Shown here one piece after another: positions 22,553 to 37,100 of a stretch of DNA of 64,000 bases. The DNA is taken from NCBI RefSeq assembly GCF_029227915.1, contig NC_079884.1:27902001-27966000 (forward strand), read 5' to 3'. Both the position numbers and the translations under genes were made by a program. The notes under the pieces were generated by a model. The model was not told the origin of the DNA. It worked only from the letters and a program-made list of their open reading frames with translations, and ran no database searches. The stretch comes from Hydractinia symbiolongicarpus (Eukaryota; Cnidaria; Hydrozoa; Anthoathecata; Hydractiniidae). The first letter of the stretch is position 1, and every line of letters begins with the position of its first letter.

Positions 22553-25534
22553 GCGTCACATATTCGTACCAACATGTATTTAGCGATAGTATTCGGATAT
22601 TACTAGGTTGCATCGCTTTTAACTGTGAAACGTTTGACTGTGGGACTTAATTGAACTGATTGTGGAATTTGACATTATAAATGTGATAAATGAGCCAATT
22701 TGACTACAAGAACTTACATTCTTCTTAATTTGACATGATTTCTTGAACTCAGCGATTACACTGGGCGCCGTGGAAGCGTTTTACTAAAAAAATAAGATAA
22801 ATAAGTCATTTTTTACTGTGGGACCAATCCTAGCCGTTAGTTCGCGCTGACGAAATAGAGACAGTTTCAAAAACTACATTTCATTTATTTTCTAACGGTG
22901 TCAATCCGTTTGAGTTACAACGGTTGCGTCACATATTCGTACCAACATGTATTTAGTGATTTTTTTCCGATATTACTAAGTTGTATTGCTTTTAACAGTG
23001 AAACGATTGATTGTGGGAATTAATTGATCTGATTCTGGAATGTGACCTTACAAATGTGATAAATGAGCCAATTGGACTCCAAGGTATAACATTCTTCTTA
23101 ATTTGACATGATTGCTGGAATTCAGCGATTACATTAGGCTCTGTGGTAGCGCTTTATTTAAAAATTGAGATAATTAACACTTCTCTTACTGTAGGACAAA
23201 TCCTGGCCGTTAGCACGCGCTGAATAAATAGGAACAGTTTCAAAGACTACAATACATTGACTTTCTAGCAGTATAAATCTGTTTGAGTTGTAACGGTTGC
23301 GTCACATATTCGTACCAACATGTATTTAGCGATAGTATTCGGATATTACTAGGTTGCATCACTTTTAACAGTGAAACGTTTGACTGTGGGACTTAATTGA
23401 ACTGATTTTGGACTTTGACCTTATAAATGTGATAAATGAGCCAGTTTGACTACAAGAACTAACATTCTTCTTAATTTGACATGATTGCTTGAACTCAGCG
23501 GTTACACTGGGCGCCGTAGTAGCGCTTTATTAAAAAATTAAGATAATCTAGTCATTTTTTACTGTGGGACCAATCCAAGCCGTTAGCTCGCGCTGAAGAA
23601 GTAGAGACAGTTTCGAAAACTACCTTTCATTGACTTTCTAACGGTGTCAATCCGTTTGAGTTACAACTGTAGCGTCACATATTCGTGCCAACATGTATTT
23701 AGTGATTTTCTTCCGATATTACTAAAATGTATTGCTTTTAACAGTGAAACGATTCACTGTGGGAATTAATAGAACTGATTCTGGACTGTGACCTTATTAA
23801 TGTGATAAATGAGCCAATTGGACTCCAAGGAATAACATTCTTCTTAATTCGACATGATTGCTGGAATTCAGCGATTACATTAGGCTCTGTGGTAGCGCTT
23901 TATTTAAAAATTTAGATAAATAAGACTTTTCTTACTGTAGGACCAATCCTGGCCGTTAGCACTCGCTGAATAAATAGGATCAGTTCCAAAGACTAAATTT
24001 CATTGACTTTTTAGCGGCATAAACCCGTTTGAGTTACAACGGTTGCGTCACATATTCGTACCAACATGTATTTAGTGATTTTCTTCCGATATTACAAGTT
24101 GCATTGCTTTTAACAGTGAAACGAATGACTGTGGGATTTGATTGAAATGATTCTGGAATGTGACCTTATAAATGTGATAAATGATCCAATTGGACTCCAA
24201 GGAAAAACATTCTTCTTAATTTGATATGATTGCTGGAATTCAGCGATTACATTAGACTCTGTGGTAGCGCTTTATTTAAAAATTTAGATAAATAAATCAT
24301 TTTTTACTGTAGGACCAATCCTAGCCGTTAGTTCGCGCTGAAGAAACACAGACAGTTTCAAAGACTACATTTCATTGACTTTCTAGCAGTATAAATCTGT
24401 TTGAGTTGTAACGGTTGCGTCACACTTCGTACCAACATGTATTTAGCGATAGTATTCGGATATTACTAGGTTGCATCACTTTTAACAGTGAAACGTTTGA
24501 CTGTGGGACTTAATTGAACTGATTTTGGACTTTGACCTTATAAATGTGATAAATGAGCCAGTTTGACTACAAGAAATAACATTCTTCTTAATTTGACATG
24601 ATTGCTGAAACTCAGCAATTACACCGGGCGCTGCGGTAGCGCTTTATTAAAAAAATAAGATAAATAAGTCATTTTTTTCTGTGGGACCAATCCTAGCCGT
24701 TAGCTCGCGCTGAAGAAGTAGAGACAGTTTCGAAAACTACCTTTCATTGACTTTCTAAGGGTGTCAATCCGTTTGAGTTACAACTGTAGCGTCACATATT
24801 CGTGCCAACATGTATTTAGTGATTTTCTTCCGATATTACTAAAATGTATTGCTTTTAACAGTGAAACGATTCACTGTGGGAATTAATAGAACTGATTCTG
24901 TACTGTGACCTTATTAATGTGATAAATGAGCCAATTGGACTCCAAGGAATAACATTCTTCTTAATTCGACATGATTGCTGGCATTCAGCGATTACATTAG
25001 GCTCTGTGGTAGCGCTTAATTAAAAAATTTAGATAAATAAGACTTTTCTTACTGTAGGACCAATCCTGGCCGTTAGCACGCGCTGAATAAATAGGATCAG
25101 TTCCAAAGACTAAAATTCATTGAATTTCTAGCGGCATAAATCCGTTTGAGTTACAACGGTTGCGTCACATATTCGTACCAACATGTACTTAGCGATAGTA
25201 TTCGGATATTACTAGGTTGCATCACTTTTAACAGTGAAACGTTTGACTGTGGGACTTAATTGTAATGATTTTGGACTTTGACCTTATAAATGTAATAAAT
25301 GAGCCAGTTTGACTACAAGAACTAACATTTTTCTTAATTTGACATGATTGCTGGAACTCAGCGATTACACTGGGCGCCGTGGTAGCGCTTTATTAAAAAA
25401 TTTAGATAAATAAGTCATTCTTTACTGTGGGACCAATCCTAGCCGCTAGTTCGCGCTGGAGAAATAGAGACAGTTTCAAAAACTACATTTTATTGATTTT
25501 CTAACGGTGTCAATCCGTTTGAGTTACAACGGTT

Positions 25535-26279
25535 GCGTCACTTATTCGTACCAACATGTATTTAGTGATTTTGTTCCGATATTACTAAGTTGTATTGCTT
25601 TTAACAGTGAAACGATTGACTGTGGGAATTAATTGATCTGATTTTGGAATGTGACCTTATAAATGTGATAAATGAGCCAATTGGTCTCCAAGGAATAACA
25701 TTCTTCTTAATTTGACATGATTGCTGGAATTCAGCGATTACATTAGGCTCTGTGGTAGCGCTTTATTTAAAAATTTAGATAAATAAGATTTTCTTACTGT
25801 GGAACCAATCCTGGCCTTTAGCACTGGCTGAATAAATAGGATCAGTTCCTAAGACTACATTACATTGACTTTCTAGCGGCATAAATCCGTTTGAGTTACA
25901 ACGGTTGCGTCACATATTCGTACCAACATGTATTTAGCGATAGTATTCGGATATTACTAGGTTGCATCGCTTTTAACAGTGAAACGTTTGACTGTGGGAC
26001 TTAATTGAACTGATTTTTGTCTTTGACATTATAAATGTGATAAATGAGGCAGTTTGACTACAAGAACTAACATTCTTCTGAATTTGACATGATTGCTGGA
26101 ACTCAGCGATTACACTGGGCGCTGTAGTAGCGCTTTATTAAAAAATTTAGATAAATAAGTCATTCTTTACTGTGGGACCAATCCTAGCCGCTAGTTCGCG
26201 CTGGAGAAATAGAGACAGTTTCAAAAACTACATTTTATTGATTTTCTAACGGTGTCAATCCGTTTGAGTTACAACGGTT
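25535..26279 (+). repeat. Dimer HOR, 745 bp, copy 1 (class 1 + class 2)
   Basis: Anchors 25535 and 25907. The class 1 unit has CACTTATTCG, TTTTGTTCCG and AAGATTTTCTTACTG. The class 2 unit has TTTTTGTCTTTGACATTATAAATG, GAGGCAGTTTGAC and CTGTAGTAGCGC. The linker CTAGCCGCTAGTTCGCGCTGGAG is a good marker for the family. The same pair follows at +745. Confidence 0.92.
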
Positions 26280-27024
26280 GCGTCACTTATTCGTACCAAC
26301 ATGTATTTAGTGATTTTGTTCCGATATTACTAAGTTGTATTGCTTTTAACAGTGAAACGATTGACTGTGGGAATTAATTGATCTGATTTTGGAATGTGAC
26401 CTTATAAATGTGATAAATGAGCCAATTGGTCTCCAAGGAATAACATTCTTCTTAATTTGACATGATTGCTGGAATTCAGCGATTACATTAGGCTCTGTGG
26501 TAGCGCTTTATTTAAAAATTTAGATAAATAAGATTTTCTTACTGTGGGACCAATCCTGGCCTTTAGCACTGGCTGAATAAATAGGATCAGTTCCTAAGAC
26601 TACATTACATTGACTTTCTAGCGGCATAAATCCGTTTGAGTTACAACGGTTGCGTCACATATTCGTACCAACATGTATTTAGCGATAGTATTCGGATATT
26701 ACTAGGTTGCATCGCTTTTAACAGTGAAACGTTTGACTGTGGGACTTAATTGAACTGATTTTTGTCTTTGACATTATAAATGTGATAAATGAGGCAGTTT
26801 GACTACAAGAACTAACATTCTTCTGAATTTGACATGATTGCTGGAACTCAGCGATTACACTGGGCGCTGTAGTAGCGCTTTATTAAAAAATTAAGATAAA
26901 TAAGTCATTTTTTACTGTGGGACCAATCCTAGCCGTTAGTTCGCGTTGAAGAAATAGAGACAGTTTCAAAAACTACATTTCATTGATTTTCTAACGGTGT
27001 CAATCCGTTTGAGTTACAACGGTT
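26280..27024 (+). repeat. Dimer HOR, 745 bp, copy 2
   Basis: Anchors 26280 and 26652. Nearly identical to copy 1 until the end, where the tail becomes TTAAGATAAATAAGTCATTTTTTACTG and TTCGCGTTGAAG, leading into the 7-mer block. Confidence 0.92.
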
Positions 27025-29633
27025 GCGTCACATATTAGTACCAACATGTATTTAGTGATTTTGTTCCGATATTACTAAGTTGTATTGCTTTTAACAGTGA
27101 AACGATTGACTGTGGGAATTAATTGATCTGATTCTGGAATGTGACCTTATAAATGTGATAAATGAGCCAATTGATCTCCAACGAATAACATTCTTCTTAA
27201 TTTGACATGATTGCTGGAATTCAGCGATTACATTAGGCTCTGTGGTAGCGCCTTATTTAAAAATTTAGATAAATAAGTCATTCTTTACTGTGGGACCAAT
27301 CCTAGCCGCTAGTTCGCGCTGGAGAAATAGAGACAGTTTCAAAAACTACATTTCATTGATTTTCTAACGGTGTCAATCCGTTTGAGTTACAACGGTTGCG
27401 TCACTTATTCGTACCAACATGTATTTAGTGATTTTGTTCCGATATTACTAAGTTGTATTGCTTTTAACAGTGAAACGATTGACTGTGGGAATTAATTGAT
27501 CTGATTCTGGAATGTGACCTTATAAATGTGATAAATGAGCCAATTGGTCTCCAAGGAATAACATTCTTCTTAATTTGACATGATTGCTGGAATTCAGCGA
27601 TTACATTAGGCTCTGTGGTAGCGCTTTATTTAAAAATTTAGATAAATAAGATTTTCTTACTGTGGGACCAATCCTGGCCTTTAGCACGGGCTGAATAAAT
27701 AGGATCAGTTCCAAAGACTACATTACATTGACTTTCTAGCGGCATAAATCCGTTTGAGTTACAACAGTTGCGTCACATATTCGTACCAACATGTATTTAG
27801 CGATAGTATTCGGATATTACTAGGTTGCATCGCTTTTAACAGTGAAACGTTTGACTGTGGGTTTTAATTGAACTGATTTTCGTCTTTGACATTATAAATG
27901 TGATAAATGAGGCAGTTTGACTACAAGAACTAACATTCTTCTGAATTTGACATGATTGCTGGAACTCAGCGATTACACTGGGCGCTGTAGTAGCGCTTTA
28001 TTAAAAAATTAAGATAAATAAGTCATTTTTTACTGTGGGACCAATCCTAGCCGTTAGTTCGCGTTGAAGAAATAGAGACAGTTTCAAAAACTACATTTCA
28101 ATGACTTTCTAACGGTGTCAATCCGTTTGAGTTACAACGGTTGCGTCACATATTCGTACCAACATGTATTTAGTGATTTTTTTCCGATAAAACTAAGTTG
28201 TATCGCTTTTAACAGTGAAACGATTGACTGTGGGACTTAATTGAACTGATTCTAGAATGTGACCTTACAAATGTGATAAATGAGCCAATTGGACTCCAAG
28301 GTATAACATTCTTCTTAATTTGACATGGTTGCTGGAATTCAGCGATTACATTATGCTCTGTGGTAGCGCTTTATTAAATAATTTAGATAAATAACACTTT
28401 TCTTACTGTAGGACCAATCCTGGCCGTTAGCACGCGCTGAATAAATAGGAACAGTTTCAAAGACTACATTTCATTGACTTTCTAGCAGTATAAATCTGTT
28501 TGAGTTGTAACGGTTGCGTCACACTTCGTACCAACATGTATTTAGCGATAGTATTCGGATATTACTAGGTTGCATCACTTTTAACAGTGAAACGTTTGAC
28601 TGTGGGACTTAATTGAACTGATTTTGGACTTTGACCTTATAAATGTGATAAATGAGCCAGTTTGACTACAAGAAATAACATTCTTCTTAATTTGACATGA
28701 TTGCTGAAACTCAGCAATTACACCGGGCGCTGCGGTAGCGCTTTATTAAAAAAATAAGATAAATAAGTCATTTTTTTCTGTGGGACCAATCCTAGCCGTT
28801 AGCTCGCGCTGAAGAAGTAGAGACAGTTTCGAAAACTACCTTTCATTGACTTTCTAAGGGTGTCAATCCGTTTGAGTTACAACTGTAGCGTCACATATTC
28901 GTGCCCACATGTATTTAGTGATTTTCTTCCGATATTACTAAAATGTATTGCTTTTAACAGTGAAACGATTCACTGTGGGAATTAATAGAACTGATTCTGT
29001 ACTGTGACCTTATTAATGTGATAAATGAGCCAATTGGACTCCAAGGAATAACATTCTTCTTAATTCGACATGATTGCTGGCATTCAGCGATTACATTAGG
29101 CTCTGTGGTAGCGCTCTATTAAAAAATTTAGATAAATAAGACTTTTCTTACTGTAGGACCAATCCTGGCCGTTAGCACGCGCTGAATAAATAGGATCAGT
29201 TCCAAAGACTAAAATTCATTGAATTTCTAGCGGCATAAATCCGTTTGAGTTACAACGGTTGCGTCACATATTCGTACCAACATGTATTTAGCGATAGTAT
29301 TCGGATATTACTAGGTTGCATCGCTTTTAACAGTGAAACGTTTGACTGTGGGTTTTAATTGAACTGATTTTTGTCTTTGACATTATAAATGTGATAAATG
29401 AGGCAGTTTGACTACAAGAACTAACATTCTTCTGAATTTGACATGATTGCTGGAACTCAGCGATTACACTGGGCGCTGTAGTAGCGCTTTATTAAAAAAT
29501 TAAGATAAATAAGTCATTTTTTACTGTGGGACCAATCCTAGCCGTTAGTTCGCGTTGAAGAAATAGAGACAGTTTCAAAAACTACATTTCATTGATTTTC
29601 TAACGGTGTCAATCCGTTTGAGTTACAACGGTT
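27025..29633 (+). repeat. HOR of 7 monomers, 2609 bp
   Basis: Anchors 27025, 27398, 27770, 28143, 28516, 28888 and 29261. The first unit has the private CACATATTAGTACC; the fourth has CGATAAAACTAAG and GATTCTAGAATG. Units 1-6 match units 1-3 and 5-7 of the block that follows. The last unit (29261) is a class 2 chimera carrying GGGTTTTAATTG, unlike unit 8 of the next block. Confidence 0.88.
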
Positions 29634-32615
29634 GCGTCACATATTAGTACCAACATGTATTTAGTGATTTTGTTCCGATATTACTAAGTTGTATTGCTTT
29701 TAACAGTGAAACGATTGACTGTGGGAATTAATTGATCTGATTCTGGAATGTGACCTTATAAATGTGATAAATGAGCCAATTGATCTCCAAGGAATAACAT
29801 TCTTCTTAATTTGACATGATTGCTGGAATTCAGCGATTACATTAGGCTCTGTGGTAGCGCTTTATTTAAAAATTTAGATAAATAAGTCATTCTTTACTGT
29901 GGGACCAATCCTAGCCGCTAGTTCGCGCTGGAGAAATAGAGACAGTTTCAAAAACTACATTTCATTGATTTTCTAACGGTGTCAATCCGTTTGAGTTACA
30001 ACGGTTGCGTCACTTATTGGTACCAACATGTATTTAGTGATTTTGTTCCGATATTACTAAGTTGTATTGCTTTTAACAGTGAAACGATTGACTGTGGGAA
30101 TTAATTGATCTGATTCTGGAATGTGACCTTATAAATGTGATAAATGAGCCAATTGGTCTCCAAGGAATAACATTCTTCTTAATTTGACATGATTGCTGGA
30201 ATTCAGCGATTACATTAGGCTCTGTGGTAGCGCTTTATTTAAAAATTTAGATAAATAAGATTTTCTTACTGTGGGACCAATCCTGGCCTTTAGCACGGGC
30301 TGAATAAATAGGATCAGTTCCAAAGACTACATTACATTGACTTTCTAGCGGCATAAATCCGTTTGAGTTACAACGGTTGCGTCACATATTCGTACCAACA
30401 TGTATTTAGCGATAGTATTCGGATATTACTAGGTTGCATCGCTTTTAACAGTGAAACGTTTGACTGTGGGTTTTAATTGAACTGATTTTCGTCTTTGACA
30501 TTATAAATGTGATAAATGAGGCAAATTGACTACAAGAACTAACATTCTTCTGAATTTGACATGATTGCTGGAACTCAGCGATTACACTGGGCGCTGTAGT
30601 AGCGCTTTATTAAAAAATTAAGATAAATAAGTGATTTTTTACTGTGGGACCAATCCTAGCCGTTAGTTCGCGTTGAAGAAATAGAGACAGTTTCAAAAAC
30701 TACATTCCATTGATTTTCTAACGGTGTCAATCCGTTTGAGTTACAACGGTTGCGTCACATATTCGTACCAACATGTATTTAGTGATTTTGTTCCGATATT
30801 ACTAAGTTGTATTGCTTTTAACAGTGAAACGAATGACTGTGGGATTTGATTGAACTGATTCTGGAATGTGACCTTATAAATGTGATAAATGAGCCAATTG
30901 GACTCCAAGGAAGAACATTCTTCTTAATTTGATATGATTGCTGGAATTCAGCGATTACATTAGACTCTGTGGTAGCGCTTTATTTAAAAATTTAGATAAA
31001 TAAATCATTTTTTACTGTAGGACCAATCCTAGCCGTTAGTTCTCGCTGAAGAAACACAGACAGATTCAAAAACTACATTTCAATGACTTTCTAACGGTGT
31101 CAATCCGTTTGAGTTACAACGATTGCGTCACATATTTGTACCAACATGTATTTAGTGATTTTTTCCCGATAAAACTAAGTTGTATCGCTTTTAACAGTGA
31201 AACGATTGACTGTGGGACTTAATTGAACTGATTCTAGAATGTGACCTTACAAATGTGATAAATGAGCCAATTGGACTCCAAGGTATAACATTCTTCTTAA
31301 TTTGACATGGTTGCTGGAATTCAGCGATTACATTATGCTCTGTGGTAGCGCTTTATTAAATAATTTAGATAAATAACACTTTTCTTACTGTAGGACCAAT
31401 CCTGGCCGTTAGCACGCGCTGAATAAATAGGAACAGTTTCAAAGACTACATTTCATTGACTTTCTAGCAGTATAAATCTGTTTGAGTTGTAACGGTTGCG
31501 TCACACTTCGTACCAACATGTATTTAGCGATAGTATTCGGATATTACTAGGTTGCATCACTTTTAACAGTGAAACGTTTGACTGTGGGACTTAATTGAAC
31601 TGATTTTGGACTTTGACCTTATAAATGTGATAAATGAGCCAGTTTGACTACAAGAAATAACATTCTTCTTAATTTGACATGATTGCTGAAACTCAGCAAT
31701 TACACCGGGCGTTGCGGTAGCGCTTTATTAAAAAAATAAGATAAATAAGTCATTATTTTCTGTGGGACCAATCCTAGCCATTAGCTCGCGCTGAAGAAGT
31801 AGAGACAGTTTCGAAAACTACCTTTCATTGACTTTCTAAGGGTGTCAATCCGTTTGAGTTACAACTGTAGCGTCACATATTCGTGCCAACATGTATTTAG
31901 TGATTTTCTTCCGATATTACTAAAATGTATTGCTTTTAACAGTGAAACGATTCACTGTGGGAATTAATAGAACTGATTCTGTACTGTGACCTTATTAATG
32001 TGATAAATGAGCCAATTGGACTCCAAGGAATAACATTCTTCTTAATTCGACATGATTGCTGGCATTCAGCGATTACATTAGGCTCTGTGGTAGCGCTTTA
32101 TTAAAAAATTTAGATAAATAAGACTTTTCTTACTGTAGGACCAATCCTGGCCGTTAGCACGCGCTGAATAAATAGGATCAGTTCCAAAGACTAAAATTCA
32201 TTGAATTTCTAGCGGCATAAATCCGTTTGCGTTACAACGGTTGCGTCACATATTCGTACCAACATGTACTTAGCGATAGTATTCGGATATTACTAGGTTG
32301 CATCACTTTTAACAGTGAAACGTTTGACTGTGGGACTTAATTGTACTGATTTTGGACTTTGACCTTATAAATGTAATAAATGAGCCAGTTTGACTACAAG
32401 AACTAACATTTTTCTTAATTTGACATGATTGCTGGAACTCAGCGATTACACTGGGCGCCGTGGTAGCGCTTTATTAAAAAATTTAGATAAATAAGTCATT
32501 CTTTACTGTGGGACCAATCCTAGCCGCTACTTCGCGCTGGAGAAATAGAGACAGTTTCAAAAACTACATTTCATTGATTTTCTAACGGTGTCAATCCGTT
32601 TGAGTTACAACGGTT
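29634..32615 (+). repeat. HOR of 8 monomers, 2982 bp (7-mer plus one inserted unit)
   Basis: Anchors 29634, 30007, 30379, 30752, 31125, 31498, 31870 and 32243. CACATATTAGTACC recurs in unit 1 and CGATAAAACTAAG in unit 5. Relative to the preceding 7-mer there is one extra class 1 unit (30752), whose body (ACGAATGACTG, GGATTTGATTG) matches 20192 and 24045. Unit 8 (32243) has the older E-like form with ATGTACTTAGCG and GTACTGATTTTGG. Confidence 0.88.
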
Positions 32616-33360
32616 GCGTCACTTATTCGTACCAACATGTATTTAGTGATTTTGTTCCGATATTACTAAGTTGTATTGCTTTTAACAGTGAAACGATTGA
32701 CTGTGGGAATTAATTGATCTGATTCTGGAATGTGACCTTATAAATGTGATAAATGAGCCAATTGGTCTCCAAGGAATAACATTCTTCTTAATTTGACATG
32801 ATTGCTGGAATTCAGCGATTACATTAGGCTCTGTGGTAGCGCTTTATTTAAAAATTTAGATAAATAAGATTTTCTTACTGTGGGACCAATCCTGGCCTTT
32901 AGCACGGGCTGAATAAATAGGATCAGTTCCAAAGACTACATTACATTGACTTTCTAGCGGCATAAATCCGTTTGAGTTACAACGGTTGCGTCACATATTC
33001 GTACCAACATGTATTTAGCGATAGTATTCGGATATTACTAGGTTGCATCGCTTTTAACAGTGAAACGTTTGACTGTGGGACTTAATTGAACTGATTTTTG
33101 TCTTTGACATTATAAATGTGATAAATGAGGCAGTTTGACTACAAGAACTAACATTCTTCTGAATTTGACATGATTGCTGGAACTCAGCGATTACATTAGG
33201 CTCTGTGGTAGCGCTTTATTTAAAAATTTAGATAAATAAGTCATTCTTTACTGTGGGACCAATCCTAGCCGCTAGTTCGCGCTGGAGAAATAGAGACAGT
33301 TTCAAAAACTACATTTCATTGTTTTTCTAACGGTGTCAATCCGTTTGAGTTACAACGGTT
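32616..33360 (+). repeat. Dimer HOR, 745 bp, related to 25535-26279
   Basis: Anchors 32616 and 32988. Same class 1/class 2 pair and CGCTGGAG linker as at 25.5 kb. The class 2 unit switches to a class 1 tail at about 33185-33200 (ACTCAGCGATTACATTAGGC). Confidence 0.88.
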
Positions 33361-34105
33361 GCGTCACTTATTCGTACCAACATGTATTTAGTGATTTTGT
33401 TCCGATATTACTAAGTTGTATTGCTTTTAACAGTGAAACGATTGACTGTGGGACTTAATTGATCTGATTCTGGAATGTGACCTTATAAATGTGATAAATG
33501 AGCCAATTGGTCTCCAAGGAATAACATTCTTCTTAATTTGACATGATTGCTGGAATTCAGCGATTACATTAGGCTCTGTGGTAGCGCTTTATTTAAAAAT
33601 TTAGATAAATAAGATTTTCTTTCTGTGGGACCAATCCTGGCCTTTAGCACGGGCTGAATAAATAGGATCAGTTCCAAAGACTACATTACATTGACTTTCT
33701 AGCAGCATAAATCCGTTTGAGTTACAACGGTTGCGTCACATATTCGTACCAACATGTATTTAGCGATAGTATTCGGATATTACTAGGTTGCATCGCTTTT
33801 AACAGTGAAACGTTTGACTGTGGGACTTAATTGAACTGATTTTTGTCTTTGACATTATAAATGTGATAAATGAGGCAGTTTGACTACAAGAACTAACATT
33901 CTTCTGAATTTGACATGATTGCTGGAACTCAGCGATTACACTGGGCGCTGTAGTAGCGCTCTATTAAAAAATTAAGATAAATAAGTCATTTTTTACTGTG
34001 GGACCAATCCTAGCCGTTAGTTCGCGTTGAAGAAATAGAGACAGTTTCAAAAACTACATTTCATTGATTTTCTAACGGTGTCAATCCGTTTGAGTTACAA
34101 CGGTT
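33361..34105 (+). repeat. Dimer HOR, 745 bp, second copy
   Basis: Anchors 33361 and 33733. Near copy of the preceding dimer with a normal class 2 tail (CTGTAGTAGCGCTCTATT) and linker TTCGCGTTGAAG. Confidence 0.88.
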
Positions 34106-37100
34106 GCGTCACATATTCGTACCAACATGTATTTAGTGATTTTGTTCCGATATTACTAAGTTGTATTGCTTTTAACAGTGAAACGATTGACTGTGGGAAT
34201 TAATTGATCTGATTCTGGAATGTGACCTTATAAATGTGATAAATGAGCCAATTGATCTCCAGGGAATAACATTCTTCTTAATTTGACATGATTGCTGGAA
34301 TTCAGCGATTACATTAGGCTCTGTGGTAGCGCTTTATTTAAAAATTTAGATAAATAAGACTTTTCTTACTGTGGGACAAATCCTGGCCGTTAGCACTGGC
34401 TGAATAAATAGGATCAGTTCCAAAGACTACATTTCATTGATTTTCTAACGGCGTCAATCCGTTTGAGTTACAACGGTTGCGTCACATATTCGTACCAACA
34501 TGCATTTAGTGATTTTTTTCCGATATTACTAAGCTGTATCGGTTTTAACAGTGAAGCGATTGACTGTGGGACTTAATTAAACTAACTTTGGACTGTGACC
34601 TGATAAATGTGATAAATGAGACAATTGGACTCTAAGGAATAACATTCTTCTTAATTTGATATGATTGCTGGAATTCACCGATTACATTAGGCTCTGTGGT
34701 AGCGCTTTATTTAAAAATTTAGATAAATGAATCTTTTTTTACTGTGGGACCAATCCTAGCTGTTAGTTCGCGCTGAAGAAATACAGACAGTTTCAAAAAC
34801 TACATTTCATTGATTTTCTATCAGGGTCAATCCGTTTGAGTTACAACAGTTGCGTCACATATTCGTACCAACATGTATTTAGTGATTTTGTTCCGATATT
34901 ACTAAGTTGTATTGCTTTTAACAGTGAAACGATTGACTGTGGGAATTAATTGATCTGATTCTGGAATGTGACCTTATAAATGTGATAAATGAGCCAATTG
35001 GTCTCCAAGGAATAACATTCTTCTTAATTTGACATGATTGCTGGAATTCAGCGATTACATTAGGCTCTGTGGTAGCGCTTTATTTAAAAATTTAGATAAA
35101 TAAGACTTTTCTTACTGTGGGACCAATCCTGGCCTTTAGCACGAGCTGAATATATAGGATCAGTTCCAAAGACTACATTACATTGACTTTCTAGCGGCAT
35201 AAATCTGTTTGAGTTACAACGGTTGCGTCACATATTCGTACCAACATGTATTTAGCGATAGTATTCGGATATTACTAGGTTGCATCGCTTTTAACAGTGA
35301 AACGTTTGACTGTGGGACTTAATTGAACTGATTTGTGTCTTTGACATTATAAATGTGATAAATGAGGCAGTTTGACTACAAGAACTAACATTCTTCTGAA
35401 TTTGACATGATTGCTGGAACTCAGCGATTACACTGGGCGCTGTAGTAGCGCTTTATTAAAAAATTAAGATAAATAAGTCATTTTTTACTGTGGGACCAAT
35501 CCTAGCCATTAGTTCGCGTTGAAGAAATAGAGACAGTTTCAAAAACTACATTTCATTGATTTTCTAACGGTGTCAATCCGTTTGAGTTACAACGGTTGCG
35601 TCACATATTCGTACCAACATGTATTTAGTGATTTTTTTCCGATATTTCTAAGTTTTATCGGTTTTAACAGTGAAGCGATTGACTGTGGGACTTAATTGAA
35701 CTAACTTTGGACTGTGACCTGATAAATGTGATAAATGAGCCAATTGGTCTCCAAGCAATTACATTCTTCTTAATTTGACATGATTGCTGGAATTCAGCGA
35801 TTACATTAGGCTCTGTGGTAGCGCTTTATTTAAAATTTTAGATAAATAAGACTTTTCTTACTGTGGGACCAATCCTAGCCGTTAGTTCGCATTTAAGAAA
35901 TACAAACAGTTTCAAAAACTACATTTCATTGAATTTCTATCAGGGCCAATCCGTTTGATTTACAACGGTTGCGTCACATATTCGTACCAACATGTATTTA
36001 GTGATTTTCTTCCGATATTACTAAGTTGCATTTCTTTTAACAGTGAAACGATTGACTGTGGGATTTAATTGAACTGATTCTGGAATGTGACCTTATAAAT
36101 GTGATAAATGAGCCAATTGGACTGCAAGGAATAACATTCTTCTTAATTTGATATGATTGCTGGAATTCAGCGATTACCTTAGGCTCTGTGGTAGCGCTTT
36201 ATTTAAAAATTTAGATAAATAAATCATTTTTTACTGTGGGAGCAATCCTAGCCGTTAGTTCGTGCTGAAGAAATACAGACAGTGTTAAAAACTAAATTTC
36301 ATTGACTTTCTAGCGGCATAAATCCGTTTGAGTTACAACGGTTGCGTCACATATTCGTACCAACATGTACTTAGCGATAGTAATCAGATATTACTAGGTT
36401 GCACCGCTTTTAACAGTGAAACGATTGACTGTGGGACTTAAGTGAACTGATTCTGGACTGTGACCTTATATATGTGATAAATGAGCCAATTGGACTTCAA
36501 GGAATAACATTCTTCTGAATTTGACATAATTGCTGGAACTCAGCGATTACACTGGGCGTTGTTGTAGCGCTTTATTAAAAAATTAAGATAAATAAGTCAT
36601 TTTTTACTGTTGGACCAATCCTAGCCGTTAGTTCGTGTTGAAGAAATAGAGACAGTTTCAAAAACTACATTTCATTGATTTTCTAACGGTGTCAATCCGT
36701 TTGAGTTACAACGGTTGTGTCACATATTCGTACCAACATGTAGTTAGTGATTCTCTTCCGATATTACTAAGTTGCATTGCTTTTAATAGTGAAACGGTTG
36801 ACTGTGGGATTTAATTGAACTGATTCTGGAATGTGACCTTATAAATGTGATAATTGAGCCAATTGGACTCCAAGGAATAACATTCTTCTTAATTTGATAT
36901 GATTGCTGGAATTCAACGATTACATTAGGCTCTGTGGTAGCGCTTTATTTAAAAATTTAGATAAATAAATCATTTTTTACTGTGGGACCAATCCTAGCCG
37001 TTAGTTCGCGCTGAAGAAATACAGACAGTTTTAAAAACTACATTTCAATTACTTTCTAACGGCGTCAATCCGTTTGAGTTACAACGGTTGCGTCACTTAT

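Larger units (their letters stand above)
21682..25534 (+). repeat. HOR of 3853 bp, copy 2
   Basis: Anchors 21682, 22055, 22304, 22553, 22926, 23299, 23672, 24045, 24417, 24789 and 25162, each 3853 bp after copy 1. The copies are almost identical; the only clear differences I saw are at the edges and TGTAATGATT at 25261 against TGTACTGATT at 21408. Such similarity means either a very recent duplication or a possible assembly duplication. Confidence 0.94.
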
